NCBI GenBank assembly: GCA_964035015.1 | Contig: OZ036004.1 | Location: 4,915,045 to 4,979,044, forward strand | DNA: 64,000 nucleotides | Source of the DNA: Corallium rubrum | Taxonomy: Eukaryota; Cnidaria; Anthozoa; Scleralcyonacea; Coralliidae | Reading direction: 5' to 3' | Shown here: piece after piece, positions 29,201 through 38,800 of the stretch | Numbering within the stretch: position 1 is the first letter of the stretch | Layout of the letters: each line of letters opens with the position of its first letter | Position numbers and translations under genes: made by a program | Notes under the pieces: generated by a model | What the model was told of the DNA's origin: nothing | The model's database searches: none | The model's input: the letters and a program-made list of their open reading frames with translations, nothing else

Positions 29201-31656
29201 TCTTCAAGTTTGTTTGGGGTAAGTGTGTGTAAATAAACAATTTTCTGTTGTAAATTTTGTAGTTCATTCCTTGTGAAATATGTAGAAAGCAGAGGCTGGA
29301 AGACCTGGAATAAATGATAAAATGACATATAGTACTGACAGGATCACAGATGCAACATGTGCAGTGTTCGAATTAACGGTGTGCAATGTGCAATTTGCAC
29401 ATCATTTTGACCCAAATAGTAAAAGTTGCACATCACTTTTCAAACGATGTGCAAAAAAAATAGTTTCACTATTGAACACAAACAAATAGTTCTGATAAAC
29501 TATAAGTTAAGTTAACAGTCCTACTTCCCAAAGGTGGAAAAATTGTGTGTATTTCCCACAGCCACGCAAAAATTGCTATTAAAATTGTAAATAAAAGCCA
29601 CAATCAATTGATGATTGTCATCGATGCCATTTTTTGCGTGTCTGAAATTTGATCCCTGTCGTGCATTTTAGTGATTTTATAAACTTTCTAATCTCTTAAA
29701 CCAACAGGGGCAATGGCAAACAAAAGTATCACACACCTAGCCTAGAATTCCTTGAGGCATTCAATTTCTTGCACACCATTATTTTGCTTATACAGTATTG
29801 AGAGGGCCCACCTGGACGTCATGTTTTCAGGGGAGAAAATGCACATCGTTTTTACTCAACTAATTTGAACCCTGAACATATGGTAAGTGTACACATTTGT
29901 TAAAGAAACCTGCAGGCATGAGCAGGGCTGCCACCATGACTGACAAATCTATTAGGGATCCAATGCGATGTAATTGTCAGTACTAAAACTTTGGTTATTA
30001 ATTATTGTAAACTGAATTTATCGTTCAACACTTCAGATGGGTTTTTGTACTTTGTTTCGTTAAAAATGGACCCCTTACGATGGTGGGCCCTGGTTAACGA
30101 CCAGGCTGACACCCCTTCTCATCAGGCCTGGGTATGACATATACTATAGAGGCTGGGTCACTGATCTGACAGAATGACTTTTACACTGTGTTACTAGTGA
30201 TACACAGCATAGATCAAACCTTCTGAAATTTATTTATTTGCAGTGACTGATTTCAGCAATTAGCTTCCAGCATTCAACAAGCTTCTCTTTGTGGGAACCA
30301 GGCAAAAGCACAGTTGCTAAGCTATGGTGACACAACAACCCCACAACACCATAGTGACCAGTGTCAGATTAACCATTATAGCAAAAGCGGCATATACCAC
30401 GGGGCCCGTGCTTTCAGGGGGCCCTGTGCATTCTAATTGCACAATATTTTGTTCTGCACTTCCTTTCTTGAAAGTGTTAGGCCCCAGGGCTTGGGGGGGG
30501 GGGGGTCAAGAGGCCCCACACTGAAAATATCCCATAGGCCTCACACAACCCTAATCCATCTCTGATAGTGATAGTAATAGTGCATTCAGCTCAAACAAAT
30601 CTTGTTACAATAACATGTACCTCCTCCTCCTCTTTCATATGCGGTAGGAAATCATCAATAAATTCCTTCACTGCCTTCTGCAATTCCAGTTTAAGCAACG
30701 GCCGTCGAAATGTCTCTCTATATTCGTGCTGAACAGCTTTTTTGACCAGCGATAGAATGTCAGCAACATGAGTATCATGATGAATGTTTGATAATAACTC
30801 TAGAAGTTCAGATTTTGTGACTCTTGTCTTTAATTTTGCCATAATGTATTGATTCTCAATCTCTTCATGATGTTTAAATTCATGGAATGTGTGATTCAGA
30901 GAGTTCAAGAGGCCATCCACAGCAAAGTCATCTGAAAAATCTGTACTGAACACCTGGTTATAATTGAAACAAAATAACTATTTATCATTGATGGTCACCA
31001 AATAATAATAATACATTTTAATAATCTTTAGAATTTTGTAATGCTGATACTATGACGTCATGTGCCAGTACTATGACGTCATGTTGTTGTACTATGACGT
31101 CACGTTATTGGTACTATGACGTCACGTTACGGGTACTATGACATCACATCCCTGTATCATGACGTCACTACAACTAAAGTAGGAAATTATTAAAATGAAA
31201 TTCCAAAATACAGTACAAATATCGTGAAATCCTGAATAACAATGTTTGGATTAGGTTCGGGGATTTGATTTTGTTTAAAATTTAACGGAGATATGACAAT
31301 ACATTCAACGATACTTATGCACATCATGCACAAATATTGAAAATCAATAGTTCAACCAGTTGAAGAAAATCCATTAAATTACTCAGGTTCACTTGGACTG
31401 AGGCTATAGAAAAAAAATACGATGTTGAAGACAATGAAGAGCTGAGAAGGCTCGTACAAATTCCGAAAATATGTCACTGAATACGGCTTTTAAATGGTGA
31501 TTTACAGGTCTTTAAAAATGAACTAAAACATTTGATAACCTTGCTAGATGTCTCCTTGACCAGTTGTTTCATTCTTAAATGAGGAATCCCAAATAAATCA
31601 ACGTCCAGGTTCATTTTCCTTTCTTTCTCCTTCTTCTCGCACAAACTCGAAGCCAT
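26221..31656 (-). CDS. FBXL5: F-box/LRR protein 5, iron-sensing E3 ligase subunit
   Basis: In vertebrates FBXL5 is the SCF substrate receptor that degrades IRP2 when iron and oxygen are plentiful. Exons in gene order: 31540-31656, 30621-30953, 29200-29304, 28753-29054, 28340-28544, 28109-28191, 27346-27588, 26221-26455; 1623 nt, 540 aa. Residues 1-150 are the hemerythrin domain. The di-iron ligand positions are kept: [22 protein letters not shown] and LPHMKEEEE. The F-box starts at [14 protein letters not shown] (about residue 207). Leucine-rich repeats follow. The C-terminus keeps the four cysteines (YCDN, GCQNL, CCRSG) reported to bind a [2Fe-2S] cluster. It is about 150 residues shorter than human (691) because the long loop between the last LRRs is reduced to about 25 polar residues. 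The donor of exon 1 (GTTATC) is weak. It is divergent from OTUD5. Confidence 0.95.
26881..27289. mobile_element. hAT MITE with perfect TSD in FBXL5 intron 7
   Basis: The ends are CAGTGATGGATCCAG and CCCATCACTG, flanked by ACAAATGC at 26873-26880 and 27290-27297. It is the same family as 6175-6446 in opposite orientation, with an extra GC-rich segment. Confidence 0.85.
27735..28060 (+). mobile_element. 5S rRNA-derived SINE (SINE3-like) in FBXL5 intron 6
   Basis: 27755-27845 follows the 3' two-thirds of eukaryotic 5S rRNA in order: an AAGTTAAGC block, GTACTTGGATGGGCGA (internal control region), then GGGAATCACCCCGTTGTTGAG. A unique tail of about 200 bp follows, with a GTGGTCTGAACTGTG block. This head-plus-tail layout is that of SINE3 elements rather than a functional 5S gene, which would have an intact 5' third and a T-run terminator. 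Confidence 0.65.
28640..28720 (-). repeat. Short remnant of the hammerhead-core repeat family
   Basis: TGAAACAGGGAATGTAGGAG followed by TGACTAACGTTTTGAGCGA matches the GAAACAGAGAACGTAGGAG block of the other copies. It lies in FBXL5 intron 4. Confidence 0.5.
29362..29874. mobile_element. hAT-type element in FBXL5 intron 2
   Basis: The ends CAGTGTTCGAATTAAC and TAATTTGAACCCTG are flanked by AACATGTG (29354-29361) and AACATATG (29875-29882), one mismatch in 8. Related to the element at 34054-34637. Confidence 0.7.
30359..30564. mobile_element. Short hAT MITE in FBXL5 intron 2
   Basis: It begins CAGTGTCAGATTAACC and ends with a diverged inverse, TAATCCATCTCTG. The flanks are ATAGTGAC (30351-30358) and ATAGTGAT (30565-30572). 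The interior is G-rich. Confidence 0.65.
31053..31167. promoter_or_regulatory. Array of six CRE-like TGACGTCA sites
   Basis: TGACGTCA occurs at 31053, 31074, 31095, 31117 and 31160, and TGACATCA at 31139. Spacings are 21, 21, 22, 22 and 21 bp. Each sits in a TACTATGACGTCA repeat with a variable spacer. It lies in FBXL5 intron 1. CREB/ATF dimers bind TGACGTCA; whether they do here is inference. It may be an intronic enhancer or just a short minisatellite. Confidence 0.5.
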
Positions 31657-31734
31657 TTCACATCAAACCGGAAATAGTTTCCAGTCTTTTGAATTATTTC
31701 CCCGCCCATGAGTGTTTACATTATAATAATTATA

Positions 31735-31820
31735 ATTGAAGTATAATAAATTATAATAAAATATAATAAATTATAATAAATTATAATAAATCATAATAAA
31801 TCATAATAAATCATAATAGT
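31735..31820. repeat. AT-rich tandem repeat between FBXL5 and OTUD5
   Basis: About nine copies of ATTATAATAA, the last three with ATCATAATAA. It lies 80 bp upstream of the FBXL5 start. Confidence 0.85.
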
Positions 31821-32730
31821 TAAAATCAGGCGCACATTCTTCAAACACATTCTTTCAACTCTGCGAGTTTTTAAAATTTATTCAGTACGAATTAGATATC
31901 AGCGAAATATATTATAAGGAAAAAACACATTAAATTTATATATGTCTGTCTCAGAACATGAGAGTCTATATGTGAGAGCATGCACCCCCTGGGTAATATC
32001 ATGGATATGGGGTGGTATCTGTGATAGAAAAATTGGGAACAAAATCTCTTTAAAAAAAATACTAAATTTATAAACAATTTTAGTTAAAAAAAAAGAAATT
32101 AGGGCTTCCAACGAAAAAGGCCAAGACATGTATGTATTATTATTTTTTTATTATTTTTTTTTATTTTATTTTTTATTATTATTTTCAGTTTAATATTATT
32201 TATATTGTATATAATTTCTGAATTCTATACTGTAATGAAATTTTTATCATTAACAAAGCGCGAAACGTTTTCTGCTATTCTCAACTGGTTGACCATTTTG
32301 CGCCCAGGGTTGTATGTTGGTTAATAACTATTAATTATTTTATAATAACTAACATAATATGTAAGAGATAAAACTTTAGCAGCGATCTGTATCTGATTTA
32401 CAAGCCGGGCTGCAAGCGAGCCGTAGTAAATCAGAACAGATCGGCTGCGAATGCTTTATCGTACTTATCAAATCGACGCATCTAAATAGCCATGTTTTCA
32501 AACTATTTTTCAAGTTGGAGCGATTTTAGTTAAGTGATAAATTGAGGAAAAGGTTTATGTAAATCAGGATGAATCTGTATTCTGGATTTACAGATATTGA
32601 TTACTGTAAATTAAAATATTCATTTCTTTTGAATTAATTTGATAATAAATATATTTATAAAGTGAAATAGTTTAAATATTAAATGCATATTTTCCTCGGT
32701 GTCCCGTATGTTCCTGGCAACTGATGGCTT
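31821..32730. other. Intergenic spacer FBXL5/OTUD5
   Basis: There is a T/TTA-rich tract (32130-32190). A segment at 32380-32600 is weakly related to the GCCGAG repeat family. No coding feature is recognised. Confidence 0.4.
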
Positions 32731-32733
32731 CCA

Positions 32734-32757
32734 CGCATGCGATATAAATTGACGTCA
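32734..32757. promoter_or_regulatory. OTUD5 promoter motifs: CGCATGCG and CRE
   Basis: CGCATGCG (32734-32741) resembles an NRF1 site and TGACGTCA (32750-32757) is a perfect CRE palindrome, 82-105 bp before the OTUD5 start codon. METAP2 has the same CGCATGCG word at a similar distance. Confidence 0.4.
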
Positions 32758-32838
32758 TAAAACAACACAAGAAACCGAGCTTGGAGTGACTGAGTGGCAA
32801 AGAAGAGCCCGGAAAAGTCTTTTTTTTACCTCCAAATC

Positions 32839-35800
32839 ATGACTATCTTACCCAAGAAGAAACACCCTGATGGGAAAAAGAACGAGGCGAACTCGAACAA
32901 CGAATTAAGGCATTCTAGGTCGCGAAATAACTGTGCTAGGACGAACTCGGAGCGAACAAACAGATCACCTGACGAGATAAATGATGGGAGTGTGTATCGA
33001 GCAGGGAATTTAGAGTTACGGGGAACTTCTGAGAGCTCAGGCAACGGGAAAAGACGCTATCGTAGTTCACCGAATGATTATAGACGTCGAGATGAAGCTG
33101 GATATAATAGTGAAGACGAATACGAGCCTAGCAATGGCAACGAACAACCGACGGAAGAGGTTAGTAATGCAAATGGCGACTACTGAACTTTCGTCAAAGT
33201 TTCTGTATTGTATATATCACTTTCGATTTCGGTGCAGCAATGAGTAAACTATCCCCTTCTCTATTTTCTTGTAAAGGGTGAGAAACAATTCGAAAAGATT
33301 TTAAAAGAAAAGAAAGGATTTGTGATTAAGAAAACAGTAGAAGATGGAGCATGTCTTTTCAGAGCAGTAGGTACGTTGTTTTCAGACACAATTTCCTGCC
33401 ACAGAATAATTGCAGCAAAATTGTGCAACGTTTGCTAAAACTGTTTATTTCAGAATATGGTTTCCTTTTTGGGTTTTTAGGAAGAGTTTACATATAAATT
33501 GTAATATATATGTATATACGTGTACAACTGTTTATGTTTGGTTTTGAGCTTTGTACATCTCCCAAATGAAGGCCTGGGATATATTACTATTCAGATAATT
33601 TAATAATGGTATTTTAATTGGTCGTCACTAAAAGAGATCACTCAAAAGGATCCTCGCAGTGTTTGCAGCTTTTCCAAAATATATCGTCAAATATGTTTTT
33701 CCAAAAAAACTAGGTGGTAAACCTCACACTAATGTATTTTTGTTTAAAAATGAGAATACCTCATTGGTGACCAAAAATAGAGCTTTTCAAAAACACTTTC
33801 CAAAGTGGAGACATTTGAAGATACGTCCTCATTCCCAGCACCTCCTCGGTACACTGGAAAATTGGAGGCCTGATCAGATGAAAACGATTGAAGCGTGTGA
33901 TTGGCTGGATGAAGGTTATTGTCTAAAACAGGAAGTGAGCAAATACATTTTCAACTGTCAGACAATGCTGTGAATAGAGTGGTTGTTGTGGTGTCTACAC
34001 TGAAAATGAAGCCTTTGGAAAATGCTAACATTGTGATTATTTAATTCTTTGATCAGGGTTCGAATTAACATTTCAAAAGTGCATCGTGAAAATATTTTGT
34101 CGAAAAAGTAGGGGGGGACTGGGACTCAGTTTCAACTTTCACATCGGTATTTCAGACAGAAGTGGTGTTGGAGTTCTGGATTATACTAGAATTCCAAATG
34201 CCGTGCAAAAAACAGCACATTTATTTAAGCTTGTTTTAAATGTCAAACTCATCAGTGTGTAATTTGAACCTTTCCAAGCATTTTACTCATTAAATGTGAC
34301 GTTTGAAACTGCAGGTGAAACAACTGTGTGAGAAATGTGTCTGAAATGGCATGTGTTTGTTTTATTTTTTTGCTCAAAATCTCACTGAATTATGAAGGAA
34401 AAATTTACAGTAGTAGTGTTTCAGTGACGTTTTTATTGTTATGATGCAATGTAACGTGAGAACTATCCAAGGCTGTTGTTTTGTAATAAACCAAAACATG
34501 CTGTGAAGAAGTTATTGGAAGGCACTTAGTGGTTACGTTGCATCGCGATTTTGGAGTTTTTATGTTTGTATTGGATCGCATATTTCAAAAAGTGCATCGC
34601 AATTTTGCGAATCGCGGACCTGTTAATTCGAACCCTGTTGATGATGATATATATTTTTCAGCTGACCAAGTTTATGGTGACCAAGAAATGCACTCGATTG
34701 TTAGGAAACATTGTATGGACTACATGGTAAGACTAGTGCATATTATAAAATTATTGATGTCAAGGGTGGTAATGTAGACTGTACAGGTGTGTGATTTTTG
34801 TGTAATGCAACAGATTTCTGGTACTCAGCCCCATAAAGAGATCAAGCCTGCAACCTTCTAATGACCTGTTAGACGCACTAATCATAATCTAAGGAATGTT
34901 TGTGGGCCCATTTCAGAATTTCTGGTAGAACATCTCACACATGATTATGGGTGTGTACGTGCTTTTTCAACAAGATTTGCATAAGCCTGAATTCAGAGCC
35001 ACGGAGAGGTATTGTGGGGCCTGGGGTAAAATATCAATTTTGGGGCTCCTGGTCAGGTGATGTCACATTACATCAAAAACTCAAATCTTAAAAATTTTAT
35101 GGGGCCCCTCTGAAGTTGTGAGACCTGGGCCAACTCTCCTCCCCCCCTGGTGGCTCTGCCTGGTCTCCCCCCCTGGTGGCTCTGCCTGGTCTCCCCCTGG
35201 TGGCTCTGCCTGGTCTCCCCACTGGTGGTTCTGCCTGGTCTCCCCCCCTGGTGGCTCTGTCTGGTCTCCCCCCTGGTGGTTCTGCCTGGTCTCCCCACTG
35301 GTGGTTCTGCCTGGTCTCCCCCCTGGTGGTTCTGCCTGGTCTCCCCCCTGGTGGCTCTGCCTGGTCTCCCCACTGGTGGTTCTGCCTGGTCTCCCCCCTG
35401 GTGGCTCTGCCCCACTGGTGGCTCTGCCCCACTGGTGGCTCTGCCCCACTGGTGGCTCTGCCCCACTGGTGGCTCTGCCCCACTGGTGGCTCTGCCCCAC
35501 TGGTGGCTCTGCCCCACTGGTGGCTCTGCCCCACTGGTGGCTCTGCCCCACTGGTGGCTCTGCCCCACTGGTGGCTCTGCCCCACTGGTGGCTCTGCCCC
35601 ACTGGTGGCTCTGCCCCACTGGTGGCTCTGCCCCACTGGTGGCTCTGCCCCACTGGTGGCTCTGCCCCACTGGTGGCTCTGCCCCACTGGTGGCTCTGCC
35701 CCACTGGTGGCTCTGCCCCACTGGTGGCTCTGCCCCACTGGTGGCTCTGCCTAGTCTCTCCCCTGGTGGCTCTACCTAGTCTCCCCCTGGTGGCTCTACC

Positions 35801-38800
35801 TAGTCTCCCCCTGGTGGCTCTGCCTGGTCTCCCCCCTGGTGGCTCTGCCTGGTCTCCCCCCTGGTGGCTCTGCCTGGTCTCCCCCTGGTGGCTCTGCCTG
35901 GTCTCCCCCCTGGTGGCTCTGCCTGGTCTCCCCCCTGGTGGCTCTGCCTGGTGTAAGCCCAAAGTGTGAGGTACTCTAGTTTATCATTATCATGATTCAA
36001 CATTGCAGTTCCTATTCCCTTTTTTAATTTAGGTCAAAAATGCTGACCACTTTTCCCAGTATGTTACAGAAGATTTTAATGAATATATTAAACGAAAACG
36101 TGCTAATAATTGTCATGGCAACAATATTGAAATGCAAGCACTGAGTGAAATGTACAACAGGACGATTGAAGTTTATAAATATAGTTTAGGTAAGTTATAT
36201 TATATTGAACATTTGTTTTTGAGACTTTGTTGTTTTTTTAATAAACTAATGTAATCTATTTTCTAGAACCGATCAATACGTTTCATGCATCATATCAATC
36301 TGATTATGAACCAATACGGCTCAGTTACCATGCTAATATTCATTACAATTCTGTTATTGATCCGTATAACCCTTCTGTTGGAGTTGGTCTGGGTTTGGCT
36401 GGTTACAATCCAAAGGTTAGTGCGGTATGATGTATTATTGATTGCTTGAATTGATGGTACATGTTGCTCTGATAATGTGTGGCTCACTTCTGTTCTCTTT
36501 TTGTGGATTTTAGTTGACTGAGAAGAAGAACTTGCATGATGCTGTAAAGAAATCGGAAGAGCCATTGATTGAACAGGTGTGGTGTAATAAAATGACCAGG
36601 CCTGGCCGCACCTTGCGTGATCGAGATGCGTATTTTTCCATGCAGGCACCTCGTTTGTTGTGACAGCAAGATATCACGCGCTAGTTTGGAGAAAATGTTC
36701 AAAAAACTTCCCTTGGATGAAACGATAGCGTCTTATAACATAGCGGAACATTTTATATCGTAACTTAACATCTTGCAACGTAGCGGAATGTTTTATAGCG
36801 TAGCGTAACATCTTACAACGTAGTGGAACGTTTTATAGCGTATAGCGTAACGTCTTACAATGCAGTATAACGTCTTACAATGTAGTGTAACGTCTTACAA
36901 TGTAGCGTAACGTCTTACAATGTAGCGTAACGTCTTACAATGTAGCGTAACGTCTTACAATGTAGTGTAACGTCTTACAATGTAGTGTAACGTCTTACAA
37001 TGTAGTGTAACGTCTTACAATGTAGTGTAACGTCTTACAATGCAGTATAACGTCTTACAATGTAGTGTAACGTCTTACAATGTAACGTAACGTCGTACAA
37101 TGTAGTGTAACGTCTTACAATGTAGTGTAACGTTTTACAATGTAACGTAACGTCTTACAATGTAGTATAACGTCTTACAATGTACTGTAACGTCTTACAA
37201 TGTAGTGTAACGTCTTACAATGTAACGTAACGTCTTACAATGTAGTGTAACGTCTTACAATGTAACGTAACGTCTTACAATGTAGTGTAACGTCTTACAA
37301 TGTGACGTAACGTCTTACAATGTAGTGTAGCGTCTTACAATGTAGTGTAACGTCTTACAATGTAATGTAACGTCTTACAATGTAGCGTAACGTCTTACAA
37401 CGTAGTGTAACGTCTTACAATGTAGTGTAACATCTTACAATGTAGTGTAACGTCTTACAATGTAATGTAACGTCTTACAATGTAGTGGAACGTCTTACAA
37501 TGTAGTGTAACGTCTTACAATGTAGTGTAACGTCTTACAATGTAGTGTAACGTCTTACAATGTAATGTAACGTCTTACAATGTAATGTAACGTCTTACAA
37601 TGTAGTGTAACGTCTTACAACGTAGCGTAACGTCTTACAACGTAGTGTAACGTCTTACAATGTAGTGTAACGTCTTACAATGTAGTGTAACGTCTTACAA
37701 TGTAGTGTAACGTCTTACAATGTAGTTTAACGTCTTACAATGTAGCGTGACGTCTTACAATGTGACGTAACGTCTTACAATGTAGTGTAACGTCTTACAA
37801 TGCAGTGTAACGTCTTACAATGTAATGTAACGTCTTACAATGTAGCGTAACGTCTTACAACGTAGTGTAACGTCTTACAATGTAGTGTAACATCTTACAA
37901 TGTAGTGTAACGTCTTACAATGTAATGTAACGTCTTACAATGTAGTGGAACGTCTTACAATGTAGTGTAACGTCTTACAATGTAGTGTAACGTCTTACAA
38001 TGTAATGTAACGTCTTACAATGTAATGTAACGTCTTACAATGTAGTGTAACGTCTTACAATGTAATGTAACGTCTTACAACGTAGCGTAACGTCTTACAA
38101 CGTAGTGTAACGTCTTACAATGTAGTGTAACGTCTTACAATGTAGTGTAACGTCTTACAATGTAGTGTAACGTCTTACAATGTAGTTTAACGTCTTACAA
38201 TGTAGTGTGACGTCTTACAATGTAGCGTAACGTCTTACAATGTAGCGTGACGTCTTACAATGTGACGTCTACAATGTGAATGTAGTCTACCGAAAACCTA
38301 CTTTCACAGGTTTATTTACTAACTTTGAAAGCTTTTTACCAATTGCGTATAAAAAAGGCATGATTTTCACTCTCCTCTTTCGATATTTTAACCTATGTTC
38401 TTCGTACATTAAGTTTCATGAAGAACTCGACAAATTTAAACATCTTTTACTTCAAAATGGATACCCCGACAAATTCTTAGAGAAATGCATACGCGCTTTC
38501 TTACAAAAAATTTTTTCACCTCCGGCAAAAACCTTTGATGTCCCTAAATTGCTATTGTCAATGGTCTTGCCTTACACTGGAAACCACGCGCTTCAAATCC
38601 GCCAACAATTAGTTAAGTTATTTTCTTCAGCCTACCCGCATATTAAACTACGCGTTATTTTTCGACCCTCCCGTCGTTTATCTAACTTTTTTAGTTTTAA
38701 AGATCGAATTCCTTTTCAATTGAGATCCCACGTTGTATATAAATTCACGTGCCAACGCTGTAACGCGTTGTATATAGGCGAAACATGCCTACATTTACAT

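Noticed and set aside
33659-33973. 104-codon plus-strand frame in OTUD5 intron 2
   Set aside because: No family resemblance, no splice or polyadenylation context, and repeat-like surroundings.
35068-36003. Long frames of up to 293 codons on both strands
   Set aside because: They arise from the 17/26-bp minisatellite inside OTUD5 intron 3; all six frames are open and low complexity.
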